NCBI GenBank assembly: GCA_021848465.1
Contig: JAJZUP010000005.1
Location: forward strand, 21,985 to 85,984
Direction of reading: 5' to 3'
Source: Pseudomonadota bacterium
Lineage (GTDB): Bacteria > Pseudomonadota > Gammaproteobacteria > Burkholderiales > Gallionellaceae
DNA: 64,000 nucleotides
The position numbers were made by a program, and so were the translations under genes. This document shows positions 45,692 to 56,027 of this stretch, piece after piece (position 1 is the stretch's first letter; each line of letters starts with the position of its first letter). The notes beneath the pieces are model-generated. The model saw nothing but the letters and a program-made list of their open reading frames with translations. It ran no database searches and was not told where the DNA came from.

Positions 45692-46894
45692 ATGCGGATC
45701 AGTTCCGGAAGCGTATTTGATACCAATGTGTCGATGCTGAACCAGCAGCAATCTTCGCTGCTGCACACCAACCAGCAATTGGCTTCGGGGCGCCGCGTCC
45801 TGACTCCGGCGGATGACCCGGCGTCTTCCGCGAATGCGTTGCAGGTGACTCAGGCGGAGGGCACCAACAACCAGTATGAAGTCAACCGGAATGCGGTGAA
45901 GTCTTCCACCGGCATGGCCGAAGCCGTGCTGCAAAGCGTGTCCACGCTGATCGAGGATGTCAAAACCCTGGCAATACAGGCGGGCAACGGGGCCATGTCG
46001 GAGTCCGATCGCAAAACCATCGCGGATGAGGTTCAAGGGCGCTTCGATGAACTGGTGGGGTTGGCAAATTCCACCGATGGTACCGGCAATTACCTGTTTT
46101 CCGGGTTCCAGGGGCGCACTATTCCGTTCGTCAAGACGGCGCTGGGCGTGCAATACATGGGGGACGACGGGCATCGCATGGTGCAGGTGAGCAGCTCGCG
46201 CAAGATGGCGTCGAGCGATTCCGGCGCCGATATTTTCATCCGCATCAAAAGCGGCAACGGCATTTTCGTTACCGAAGCGACGCCCACCAATACCGGTACG
46301 GCTTCAATCGGCCAGGGGCTGGTGACCAACGCCAACGAAGTCACAGGCAAGACTTACAAGCTGACATTTACCGGTCCTGATACCTATGACGTTACCGACG
46401 GACAGGGCAATGCCGTTTCCACCGGCAACACCTATAACACCGGCGATGCGATCAGCCTTCCCGGCATGCAGTTTTCAATTGTCGGCACACCGGATGCGGG
46501 GGACAGTTTCACGATTTCCCCTAGCAGCAACGAAGGTTTGTTCAAGACCATGTCCGACTTGATGGCGGCACTGAGGAATCAAAGCCCGGCGGGAGATGCT
46601 GCAACCGCTGCCATCATGGCCAGCAACCTCAGCAAGGCGCTGAGCGGACTGGATCGTGGGCTGGATCAGGTGCTAACGGTGCGGGCGTCCCTGGGTTCGC
46701 GGCTGAATGAGCTGGACTCGTTGCAGGCGACCGGCGAGGACCTCAATTTGCAGTACAAGCAAACGCTTTCGACGTTGCAGGATCTCGACTTCAATCAGGC
46801 GATCAGCGACCTGAACCGCCAGACTACCAGCCTGACCGCGGCGCAAAAATCCTTCAAGCAGGTCGCCGACCTGTCCATGTTCAATTACATGTAA
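45692..46894 (+). CDS. flgL: Hook-filament junction protein FlgL (HAP3)
   Basis: 400 residues, flagellin-like ends: N-terminal MRISSGSVFDTNVSMLNQQQ and LASGRRVLTPADDPASSANA, C-terminal NFQAISDL-like coiled coil ending FKQVADLSMFNYM. Longer than E. coli FlgL (317) through its middle domain. It starts three bases after the flgK stop and ends six bases before the convergent ftsX stop. Confidence 0.95.
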   Translation: MRISSGSVFDTNVSMLNQQQSSLLHTNQQLASGRRVLTPADDPASSANALQVTQAEGTNNQYEVNRNAVKSSTGMAEAVLQSVSTLIEDVKTLAIQAGNGAMSESDRKTIADEVQGRFDELVGLANSTDGTGNYLFSGFQGRTIPFVKTALGVQYMGDDGHRMVQVSSSRKMASSDSGADIFIRIKSGNGIFVTEATPTNTGTASIGQGLVTNANEVTGKTYKLTFTGPDTYDVTDGQGNAVSTGNTYNTGDAISLPGMQFSIVGTPDAGDSFTISPSSNEGLFKTMSDLMAALRNQSPAGDAATAAIMASNLSKALSGLDRGLDQVLTVRASLGSRLNELDSLQATGEDLNLQYKQTLSTLQDLDFNQAISDLNRQTTSLTAAQKSFKQVADLSMFNYM

Positions 46895-46900
46895 GCCGTT

Positions 46901-47809
46901 TCAGCGCGGCTCGATCTGCCACAGGTGTTGCGAGACCGAGAGCCAGGCTCCCAGCCAGCCCAGATAGGCCGAGAATACCAGCAGCGTCAGGCTGTCCCCG
47001 AACGACAGGTGGCTCAAGGAAAAGCTGCTGCCATATAACTGCGCCAGTCCGACCAGGCTGTAATTCAGCAGCGCCAGGCTGAGCGCAATAATCAGCCAGG
47101 CTGCGATGCCGCCGAGCAGGCCTTGCAGGAAGCCGTAATACAGGAATGGACGGCGGATGAAGCCGTTGGTCGCGCCAATCAGCTTGGATACCTCGATTTC
47201 CTCGCGCCGCGTCAGGATTTGCAGGCGGATGGTGTTGAAGGTGATGGCAATCAGCGCGAAGCTGAGCATGGCGGCCAGGATGCCGACGGCCAGGCGTCCG
47301 AACCTGAGGATGGATTCGAGCTTGCGCGCCCAGCTGGAATCGAGCTGTACGTGTTCGAAGTGCGGCCAGGATTTCAGGTCGTCGCGCAGCAGTTCGAGTT
47401 TTTGCACGTCCATGGCGACCGGGTAGACGATGAATGCATCCGGCAATGGGTTCCGGGCAAGCCCGCCGACCACATCCTCCAGCCCGGTGCTTTGCTGCAA
47501 CTGTTTCAATGCCAGGTCGCGCGGCACGAATTCAATGCGGTCGACCGCCGCGTGCTCCTTGAGCTGCTTGCTGATGCGGTCGATTTCGGCCTGGCTGGTG
47601 TCCAGCGCGAGGAACACGCTGATCTGCGGGGGGCCGGCAACCTGCCCGGCCACGCTTTGCAGGTTTTTCAGCAAGACGTAGCCACCCATCGGCAGGCTCA
47701 GGGCGATGCCGATCACCAGGATGTTGAGCAGGCTGGCAATCGGTGTGTGCATCAGGCGCTGAAATGTCAGGCGGATGACCTGCCAGTGCTGGATGATGAG
47801 CCCCTTCAT
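46901..47809 (-). CDS. ftsX: Cell division ABC transporter permease FtsX
   Basis: Membrane partner of FtsE that controls peptidoglycan hydrolases at the septum. 302 residues: cytoplasmic N-terminus, first transmembrane helix (about 25-47), a periplasmic loop (about 48-170), then three more helices, the FtsX topology. The start overlaps the ftsE stop (ATGA), so they are coupled. Confidence 0.94.
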   Translation of the reverse strand: MKGLIIQHWQVIRLTFQRLMHTPIASLLNILVIGIALSLPMGGYVLLKNLQSVAGQVAGPPQISVFLALDTSQAEIDRISKQLKEHAAVDRIEFVPRDLALKQLQQSTGLEDVVGGLARNPLPDAFIVYPVAMDVQKLELLRDDLKSWPHFEHVQLDSSWARKLESILRFGRLAVGILAAMLSFALIAITFNTIRLQILTRREEIEVSKLIGATNGFIRRPFLYYGFLQGLLGGIAAWLIIALSLALLNYSLVGLAQLYGSSFSLSHLSFGDSLTLLVFSAYLGWLGAWLSVSQHLWQIEPR

Positions 47810-48459
47810 GGCTGGAGCTCCCCTTGTTTCAAATGCAGGGCGCGCGCCGGGAAGCGGCGCAGGATGCCTTCGTCATGCGTGGAGACGACCAAGGTGACAC
47901 CGACCTGGTGGAACGATTTGAAGATGTGCATGATCTCTTCCGAATACTCGGCATCCAGATTGCCGGTGGGTTCATCGGCCAACAGGATGGAAGGGCGGTT
48001 GACGATGGCGCGGGCAATGCACAGGCGTTGCTGTTCGCCGCCGGATAGTGCGATCGGGTTGGCTTTTTCGCGCTTGAGCAGGCCGACCTTGTCCAGCGCG
48101 GCGCGCACGCGCTTGGCGCTCTCGCGATGGTCGTAGCCGCAGATTTGCAGCGGCAACAGCACGTTGTCGAATGCGTTGCGGTCGAACAGCAGCTTGTGAT
48201 CCTGGAAAATCAGTCCGAGGTTGCGGCGCAGATAGGGCAGCGCTGCACTTTTCAGTGACTTGGTGTTCTGTCCCTTGACGATGACACTGCCGCCATTGGG
48301 ACGTTCGATAGCGGCAATCAGCTTGAGCAGGGTGCTTTTGCCGGCGCCCGAGTGTCCGGTCAGGAACACCATTTCGCCCTCCGCAATCTCGAAGCTCAGG
48401 TTGCGCAGCGCCTCGTGTCCGCCGGGGTAGCGTTTATAGACCTGGTTGAATTTGATCAT
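47806..48459 (-). CDS. ftsE: Cell division ATP-binding protein FtsE
   Basis: ABC ATPase of the FtsEX complex. 217 residues with Walker A TGHSGAGKST, signature LSGGEQQRLCIARA, and Walker B ILLADEPTGNLD. The start MIKFNQVYKRYPGG is the family norm; the frame is open 20 codons further upstream, but neither start has a strong ribosome site. ftsY lies 130 bases upstream on the same strand, the usual ftsY-ftsE-ftsX order. Confidence 0.95.
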   Translation of the reverse strand: MIKFNQVYKRYPGGHEALRNLSFEIAEGEMVFLTGHSGAGKSTLLKLIAAIERPNGGSVIVKGQNTKSLKSAALPYLRRNLGLIFQDHKLLFDRNAFDNVLLPLQICGYDHRESAKRVRAALDKVGLLKREKANPIALSGGEQQRLCIARAIVNRPSILLADEPTGNLDAEYSEEIMHIFKSFHQVGVTLVVSTHDEGILRRFPARALHLKQGELQP

Positions 48460-48588
48460 TTTGACAATCAGTTTTTTGTACAGAGAATGCTGCGTCCACC
48501 GGGAAATTCGTTTCAACATTCGGCGGGGCGGAAGTAAATGTAACCGCTGTCATCTCTGAGTCCTCTGTGATCTCCGTGGCCAGATGGG

Positions 48589-49527
48589 TTAAGCCTCAAG
48601 TCCAAGCAGCGCCGCAATAAACTCCTCCGGGACAAACGGGCGCAGGTCTTCCAGGCCTTCGCCGACGCCGATGAAGCGCACCGGGATCGGGTGCGCCTTG
48701 GCGATCGCGGCGACCACGCCGCCTTTTGCAGTGCCGTCCAGTTTGGTGAGCACCAGGCCGCTGACATCCAGCGCCTCGTCGAACGCCTTGACCTGCGACA
48801 ATGCATTCTGGCCGGTGTTGGCATCCAGCACCAGCAGCACCTCATGCGGCGCCCCCGGCAGGGCCTTGTCGATCACGCGCCTGACCTTCTTGATTTCCTC
48901 CATCAGGTGCGCCTGCGTGGTGAGGCGCCCGGCGGTGTCGGCCAGCACGATGTCGATGCCGCGCGCCTGGGCTGCGTGCACGGCATCGAAAATAACGGCG
49001 GCGGCATCGCCGCTTTGCTGGGCGATCACGGTGACATTGTTGCGTGCGCCCCACTCCATCAGCTGCTCGCGCGCCGCAGCGCGGAAGGTGTCCCCCGCCG
49101 CCAGCAGCACCGACTTGCCCTGGTTCTGGAAATGCTTGGCGAGTTTGCCTATGGAGGTAGTCTTGCCGGCGCCGTTTACGCCGCACAGCATGATGATGTA
49201 GGGGCGATGCGTCCCGGTCTCGAGCGGCTGTGCCAGCGGGCGCAGCAATTTCAGCAGGGCGTGCGCCAAGGCCTCGCGCAATTGCCCGGCCTCGGTGAGT
49301 TTGTGTTCTTTGACCTGGCGGCGCACATCGGCTAGCAGCAACTGGGTGGCATCCATCCCCACATCCGAAGTGATCAGGATAGTTTCCAGCTCTTCATACA
49401 GGTCTTCGTCGATGCGTGCGCCGCTGCCGAGCAGCTCGGCGAGCTGGCTGCCGGTACGCGACAAACCGTTTTTCAGCCGGCTCAACCAGTTATCGTTGGA
49501 TGGATTTTTTTTCAGGAAACTGAACAT
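48589..49527 (-). CDS. ftsY: Signal recognition particle receptor FtsY
   Basis: GTPase receptor that docks SRP-bound ribosomes at the membrane. 312 residues: a short N-terminal region and the NG domain, without the long acidic A domain of E. coli FtsY (497). Motifs: P-loop CGVNGAGKTTSIGKLA, DTAGR, TKLDGTAKGG. The ATG has no evident Shine-Dalgarno sequence. Confidence 0.95.
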   Translation of the reverse strand: MFSFLKKNPSNDNWLSRLKNGLSRTGSQLAELLGSGARIDEDLYEELETILITSDVGMDATQLLLADVRRQVKEHKLTEAGQLREALAHALLKLLRPLAQPLETGTHRPYIIMLCGVNGAGKTTSIGKLAKHFQNQGKSVLLAAGDTFRAAAREQLMEWGARNNVTVIAQQSGDAAAVIFDAVHAAQARGIDIVLADTAGRLTTQAHLMEEIKKVRRVIDKALPGAPHEVLLVLDANTGQNALSQVKAFDEALDVSGLVLTKLDGTAKGGVVAAIAKAHPIPVRFIGVGEGLEDLRPFVPEEFIAALLGLEA

Positions 49528-49547
49528 GCGATCGTAATAGCCGATAA
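49521..49547 (+). promoter_or_regulatory. Sigma-28-like site before the M16 peptidase genes
   Basis: TGAA, 15 bases, then a perfect GCCGATAA on the plus strand: 11 of 12 positions match the FliA consensus with exact spacing. It overlaps the ftsY start and points at the peptidase gene 83 bases downstream. One or two such octamers are expected by chance in a window this size, so this is only a candidate. Confidence 0.3.
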
Positions 49548-49629
49548 AAATGGCGCATAATGCGCGTTCTCCGCGGCAGCCTGCCGCTGCCGTTATTCTA
49601 TCCGATAGACCTGCCTGGGGCTAAACATT

Positions 49630-50997
49630 ATGCGCTTGAGACTGCTGACAATCTTGGGGGGCCTGGCAATGCTGGCGGCTGTGCCGGCACAGGCCGAAGT
49701 ATTTGAGAAAACACTGGGCAACGGCCTGAAAGTCGTAGTGAAGGAAGATCATCGTGCGCCGGTGGTGGTGCAGCAGGTCTGGTATCGCGCGGGCAGCATG
49801 GACGAACAGAGCGGCACGACCGGCGTAGCGCACGTGCTGGAGCACATGATGTTCAAGGGCACCAAACAGGTTCCCGCCGGGGCTTTTTCGCGGCTCATCG
49901 CCGCTGCCGGCGGGCGTGAAAATGCGTTTACCACCGCCGATTACACGGCCTATTTCCAGATCCTGCACCGCTCCAAGCTGCCGCTGGCGATGCGGCTGGA
50001 ATCCGACCGCATGCAAAACCTGCAACTGAGCAAGCAGGAGTTCGACAAGGAGATCAAGGTGGTGATGGAGGAGCGGCGCATGCGTACGGACGATGATCCG
50101 CACGCGCTGGTCAATGAGACGCTGATGGCGACGGCCTACCAGGAGCACCCCTACCATCACCCGGTAATTGGCTGGATGGACGATTTGCTGGCGATGCGTG
50201 ACAGCGATGCGCAGGAGTGGTACCAGACCTGGTATGCGCCGAATAATGCCGTGCTGGTAGTGGCGGGCGATGTGCGCGCACAGGAGGTGTTTGCGCTGGC
50301 GCAGCGTTACTACGGCAAGATTCCGCGCCACAGTCTGCCGATGCGCCGCATGTACAGCGAGCCGCCGCAGGCCGGTATCAAGCGGGTCACGGTCAAGGCG
50401 CCGGCGCGCTTGCCCTATGTCGTCATGGCCTACCATGCGCCCACGGTGCGCGACCCCGCCGGGGATGAGGTGCCGTATGTGCTGGAGGTGTTGGCCGGCA
50501 TCCTGGATGGCAATGACTCGGCGCGCCTGAACAAGGCGCTGGTGCGCGAACAGCAGGTGGCCAGTGAGGTCGGCGCTGGTTACGACAGCACCGAGCGCGG
50601 GCCGGGCATGTTCGTGCTGGAAGGGACGCCGTCGGAAGGCAAGTCGGTTGGCGATGTCGAGGCGGCGCTGCGCGCACAACTGGCGACCCTGATCGAGAAG
50701 GGGGTCAGCGCCGAGGAGTTACAGCGCGTCAAGGCGCAGGTGACCGCCAACGAAGTGTACAAGCGCGATTCGGTGTTTTACCAGGCCATGCAGATCGGCC
50801 AGATGGAGGCGATCGGACTGGGCGACCAGGCAATTCCGGTCATGTTGAAGAAAATCCAGGACGTGACGCCGCAGCAGTTGCAGGCGGTGGCGCGCGATAT
50901 TTTTCGGGATGACAACTTGACGGTGGCGGTGCTCGACCCGCAACCGCTCAAGGACGCCCCCAAACACAATCCGGAGATGATGAATCATGTTCGCTAG
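49630..50997 (+). CDS. Zinc peptidase, M16 family (active subunit)
   Basis: 455 residues with a signal peptide (LLTILGGLAMLAAVPAQA), so periplasmic. The inverted zinc motif HVLEH (H68, E71, H72) and the downstream Glu in VMEERR (about E148) make a complete active site. The M16B pattern (two half-barrel domains, GVGAGYDS-like region near 320) is seen. It pairs with the next gene, which lacks the zinc motif; such active/inactive pairs form heterodimers like mitochondrial processing peptidase. Substrate unknown. Confidence 0.9.
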   Translation: MRLRLLTILGGLAMLAAVPAQAEVFEKTLGNGLKVVVKEDHRAPVVVQQVWYRAGSMDEQSGTTGVAHVLEHMMFKGTKQVPAGAFSRLIAAAGGRENAFTTADYTAYFQILHRSKLPLAMRLESDRMQNLQLSKQEFDKEIKVVMEERRMRTDDDPHALVNETLMATAYQEHPYHHPVIGWMDDLLAMRDSDAQEWYQTWYAPNNAVLVVAGDVRAQEVFALAQRYYGKIPRHSLPMRRMYSEPPQAGIKRVTVKAPARLPYVVMAYHAPTVRDPAGDEVPYVLEVLAGILDGNDSARLNKALVREQQVASEVGAGYDSTERGPGMFVLEGTPSEGKSVGDVEAALRAQLATLIEKGVSAEELQRVKAQVTANEVYKRDSVFYQAMQIGQMEAIGLGDQAIPVMLKKIQDVTPQQLQAVARDIFRDDNLTVAVLDPQPLKDAPKHNPEMMNHVR

Positions 50998-52309
50998 GAT
51001 CATTGCGCTGTTCCTGCTGAGTACGTTTGCCGCAACCGCGTGGGCGACCCCGAAAATCCAGCACTGGCAATCTGCCAGCGGCGCCCAGGTGTATTTTGTC
51101 GAAGACCACGATCTGCCCATGCTGGATGTGGCGGTCAATTTTCCGGCGGGAAGCGGGTTCGATGCGGCGGATAAACCAGGGGTGGCTGAGCTGGCCAATG
51201 GCATGCTCGACCTGGGCACCGAGGCGTTGAGTGAGGACGAGGTCGGTCGGCGCATGGCCGATATCGGCGCGCAATACAGCAATTTTGCCGATCCGGATCG
51301 CGCCGGGATGAGTGTGCGTACGCTGAGCAGTGCGCGGGAGCGAGACGCGGCCCTCGCGGTGTTGGCGCAGATGTTGCAGCACCCGGTGTTCCCGGAGAGT
51401 GTGTTGCAGCGCGAAAAGGCGCGCGTGATTGCCGCATTGCAGGAAGCGGCGACGCGCCCGGAAAGTATTGCGGCCAAGGCGTTCGGCAAGGCCGTATTCG
51501 GGACGCATCCGTATGGCGAGTATGCCGAGGTTGCCGATATCGAAAAAATCCAGCGCAGCGACCTGGAGGCATTCTATCGCGCGCATTACGGCGCGCGCTC
51601 CGCCGTGGTGGCGCTGATGGGGGACATTACGCGGGCACAGGCGGAAGCGATCGCCCAGCAGTTGACCGCAAGCTTGCCGCCTGGAGGCGGCGCTACACAG
51701 ATCGCCCCGGTGCAGATGAGCATCCAGCCAAGCGAGCAGCGCATTGCGCATCCGGCCAGCCAGAGCCACATCCTGATCGGCGCGCCCGGTATCGCACGCA
51801 ATGATCCGGATTATTTCCCGCTTTACGTCGGGAATTACATCCTGGGCGGTGGCGGGTTCGTGTCGCGCCTGATGAATGAAATTCGGGAAAAGCGCGGACT
51901 GGCTTACAGCGTATACAGCTATTTCATGCCCATGCAGCAGGCCGGCGCGTTCCAGATCGGGTTGCAGACCAAGAAGGAGCAGGCCGACGAGGCGTTGCGC
52001 CTGGCACGGGAAACCTTGCGCGAGTTCGTGGAAAAGGGCGTGACGCCAGCAGAATTGCAGGCCGCCAAGGACAATATCGTGAATGGCTTTCCGTTGCGCA
52101 TCGACAGCAACCGGAAAATACTCGAATACCTGAGCGTGATCGGGTTCTACGGTTTGCCGTTGACCTATCTGGATGATTTTGTCGCCAGGGTGAACGCGGT
52201 GACGGTCGCGCAGGTCAACGGTGCATTCAAGCGGCGCGTGCATCCGGAGGCGATGGCAACGATCATGGTCGGGGCGCCGGAAATGACGGGCAACGGGAGC
52301 GCGAAATAA
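50987..52309 (+). CDS. M16-family peptidase homologue lacking the zinc motif
   Basis: 440 residues with a signal peptide (IIALFLLSTFAATAWA). Overlaps the preceding gene by 11 bases. Where the active subunit has HVLEH this one has AELANGM, so it cannot bind catalytic zinc; the C-terminal domain (NYILGGGGFVSRLMNEIREK, GLAYSVYSYF) is well conserved and should bind substrate. It is the likely regulatory partner of the active peptidase. Confidence 0.9.
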   Translation: MFARIIALFLLSTFAATAWATPKIQHWQSASGAQVYFVEDHDLPMLDVAVNFPAGSGFDAADKPGVAELANGMLDLGTEALSEDEVGRRMADIGAQYSNFADPDRAGMSVRTLSSARERDAALAVLAQMLQHPVFPESVLQREKARVIAALQEAATRPESIAAKAFGKAVFGTHPYGEYAEVADIEKIQRSDLEAFYRAHYGARSAVVALMGDITRAQAEAIAQQLTASLPPGGGATQIAPVQMSIQPSEQRIAHPASQSHILIGAPGIARNDPDYFPLYVGNYILGGGGFVSRLMNEIREKRGLAYSVYSYFMPMQQAGAFQIGLQTKKEQADEALRLARETLREFVEKGVTPAELQAAKDNIVNGFPLRIDSNRKILEYLSVIGFYGLPLTYLDDFVARVNAVTVAQVNGAFKRRVHPEAMATIMVGAPEMTGNGSAK

Positions 52310-52314
52310 ACAAG

Positions 52315-53584
<1,270 letters not shown>

Positions 53585-53654
53585 CCTTCGTCACGGGATG
53601 ACGCCCTTCAGGACGGAACGGGTGTCGTGCACTCATAAAAGAGTATGACATCGC

Positions 53655-56003
53655 ATGACCGTGCGGCCCCAGACCAACGAAACCATCAGGATTATCGGGC
53701 CGTTGCCTGTATTGGCGGCGGCGGTGCTGTTCTCATTGCTCGTCGGGCATTGGCTGTTCCAGGCGTTGCGCGACAGCGTCAAGCTGGACGCGCAGCGTAA
53801 TATTTCAGCAATCGGGGAGATCAAGGCCAGCCAGTTGCATGACTGGCTGGACGATCGCATGTCGGATGCCGCCACACTGTCGGTGGATTCCTATTTTTCG
53901 CGCGCAACTGTGCAATGGTTTCGGCATGGCGCGCCTGACAATGCGCAACGCAAGCAGATCGTCGGGCGCATGGAGGCATTCCTGCATGAACACCATTACC
54001 GTGCCATCGTGTTGTATGACGAGGCCGGCAAAGTCGTCCTGAGCGCGGGGGAGAGGTTTCCCGATGTTGCGGCAATCGGTGCCGCGATAAGGGAAACGCA
54101 TGGGGTCCAGCACTTCCAGTTTGTGGACTTGCATCGCCATCAAGATGCCCGGAAGTCGGTGGGACTGGGCTTCCTGACGCCGTTGCGTGCGGGGGCAGAC
54201 TATGCCGGAACCCTTTATCTGGTTGAAGACCCCGCGCTGCATTTGTTCCCGATGCTGGATGATGAGCCGATGAGGGGTGGTTCGGTCGAGACCCAGCTGG
54301 TACGGCAGGAAAATGACCGTGTCGTCTATCTCGACCAGTTGCGCCACCATGACGAGCCGCCTTTGGGGTTCAGCCAGCCACTCAATTCAGCCGGCCTTGC
54401 CGCGGCTCTTGCGGTGCGCGGCAAAACCGGGCTGATCGATCACGCGATTGACGACGAGGGGAAGCGTGTCCTGGCATATGCGATTGCAATTGCAGGAACC
54501 CCTTGGGTGCTGTTGGCGAAAATTGATGAGCATGAGGCTTACCACCTTGTGAATGAACTGCGCAATGTGACGGTTATCCTGGCGGTCTTCCTGATTGTCC
54601 TGACTATGGCATGGGGGTGGCAGTGGTATCGCCGCCTGCGCGCCGCTACCGATGCCGAGGTGTTGCAGGAGCGCTTGCGTGCGGACACGCTCCAGCTGGA
54701 AGCTGAGCAGCGTTTCCGTGCCATCTTCGAGCATGCGGCCCTGCCTATCGCGCGCAATGCGCTGGACGGCACCTTTCTGGAGGTGAACGATGCCTGGTGT
54801 GCCATGTTCGGTTATACCCGCGAGGATGTGGCCGGGACGCGTCTGAGCTGGCAGCAGGTCACCCATCCGGATGACATGGAGCCCGGAGCCGGCATGGTGA
54901 AAAAAATGCTGGCCGGGGAGTTTGACAGCTTCAAGCTGGACAGGCGCTACATCCACAAAGATGGCCGTATTCTGTGGGGGGCGCAGCAAACTTCGCTGGT
55001 GCGCAACAAGGCCGGCGCGCCGCAGTGCATCATCAATGCAATCCAGGACATCACCGAGCAGAAACAAAGCGAACAGCAGATCAGCTTCATGGCCTATCAT
55101 GACCGGCTGACCGGGTTGCCGAACCGTGCCCTGTTCTTTGATCGTTTCTCGCAGGCTATTTCACAGGCGCGACGCTCCCGCAAACAGGTGGCGTTGATGT
55201 ACCTGGATATGGATGGATTCAAGCCGATCAACGATACGCATGGGCATGAGGCGGGCGATGCGGTGCTGCGCATGGCGGCGCAGCGCCTGCTGGCATGCGT
55301 GCGCGCCACCGACACCGTGGCGAGGCTCGGCGGGGACGAGTTTGCGATCATCGTCGGGCAGCTCGAATCGACGCAGGAAATCGAGCGGATCGCGCAGCAG
55401 ATACTCGGGGCGTTCGCGCAGGCGATGGTCTTGCCCAATGGTTGCGAGTGCGTGGTGGGCACCAGCATAGGCATTTCTTTTTTTCCGGAACATGGCAGCG
55501 AGATGGACAGCCTGCTGGCGGCTGCCGATGCTGCCATGTATGACAGCAAGCACAAGGGCAAGAATACATACACTTGCTACGGCGGCCCCAAGGCGGGCGA
55601 TACCGAGTCCTGGCTTGTGTTCGATGATGGGTACCTGCTCGGGGTTGCTGAAATGGACGAGCAGCACCGCGAGCTCGTACGCCTGGTGAACCGGCTTAAT
55701 GAGGCGGTCAAGCGCAAGGCCGGTGAGGCCGTCGTGTTGCGACTGTATGAGGAATTGCTCGAATTTACTTCGTTCCACTTTGCTTCCGAACATCGCCTGA
55801 TGGAGCGCTATGGTTATCCAGCGGCTCGCCAGCATGACGACGAGCACAACCACCTGGTTGCCCAGGCCGTGCAGTTCAAGGTGCGCCTGGGCGAGGGGGG
55901 CGATCTGCTGGCTTTGCAGTCCATCAAGGACTGGCTGGTCAACCATATCCTGTATGCGGACAAGCCCATGGCCGCATATTTGCGCGAAAAGGGGGTGCAA
56001 TGA
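53655..56003 (+). CDS. Sensor diguanylate cyclase with C-terminal bacteriohemerythrin domain
   Basis: 782 residues. Transmembrane helices near 15-35 and 308-325 flank a periplasmic sensor region (Cache-like). A PAS domain (about 350-470) follows, then GGDEF (motif at 559-563) with an RxxD product-inhibition site R550-D553. The C-terminus (about 655-782) is a bacteriohemerythrin domain with all seven expected iron ligands (EMDEQH, HFASE, QHDDEH, HILYAD). So c-di-GMP synthesis may respond to oxygen or redox state through a di-iron site. Domain calls are from motifs; the signal sensed is inference. Confidence 0.9.
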   Translation: MTVRPQTNETIRIIGPLPVLAAAVLFSLLVGHWLFQALRDSVKLDAQRNISAIGEIKASQLHDWLDDRMSDAATLSVDSYFSRATVQWFRHGAPDNAQRKQIVGRMEAFLHEHHYRAIVLYDEAGKVVLSAGERFPDVAAIGAAIRETHGVQHFQFVDLHRHQDARKSVGLGFLTPLRAGADYAGTLYLVEDPALHLFPMLDDEPMRGGSVETQLVRQENDRVVYLDQLRHHDEPPLGFSQPLNSAGLAAALAVRGKTGLIDHAIDDEGKRVLAYAIAIAGTPWVLLAKIDEHEAYHLVNELRNVTVILAVFLIVLTMAWGWQWYRRLRAATDAEVLQERLRADTLQLEAEQRFRAIFEHAALPIARNALDGTFLEVNDAWCAMFGYTREDVAGTRLSWQQVTHPDDMEPGAGMVKKMLAGEFDSFKLDRRYIHKDGRILWGAQQTSLVRNKAGAPQCIINAIQDITEQKQSEQQISFMAYHDRLTGLPNRALFFDRFSQAISQARRSRKQVALMYLDMDGFKPINDTHGHEAGDAVLRMAAQRLLACVRATDTVARLGGDEFAIIVGQLESTQEIERIAQQILGAFAQAMVLPNGCECVVGTSIGISFFPEHGSEMDSLLAAADAAMYDSKHKGKNTYTCYGGPKAGDTESWLVFDDGYLLGVAEMDEQHRELVRLVNRLNEAVKRKAGEAVVLRLYEELLEFTSFHFASEHRLMERYGYPAARQHDDEHNHLVAQAVQFKVRLGEGGDLLALQSIKDWLVNHILYADKPMAAYLREKGVQ

Positions 56004-56027
56004 TGGCGGGGTTGTGGAGGTGGCAGC

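Noticed and set aside
53655-56003. Methyl-accepting chemotaxis protein (membrane sensor near flagellar genes)
   Set aside because: No MCP signalling domain; the output is a GGDEF domain with a hemerythrin end.
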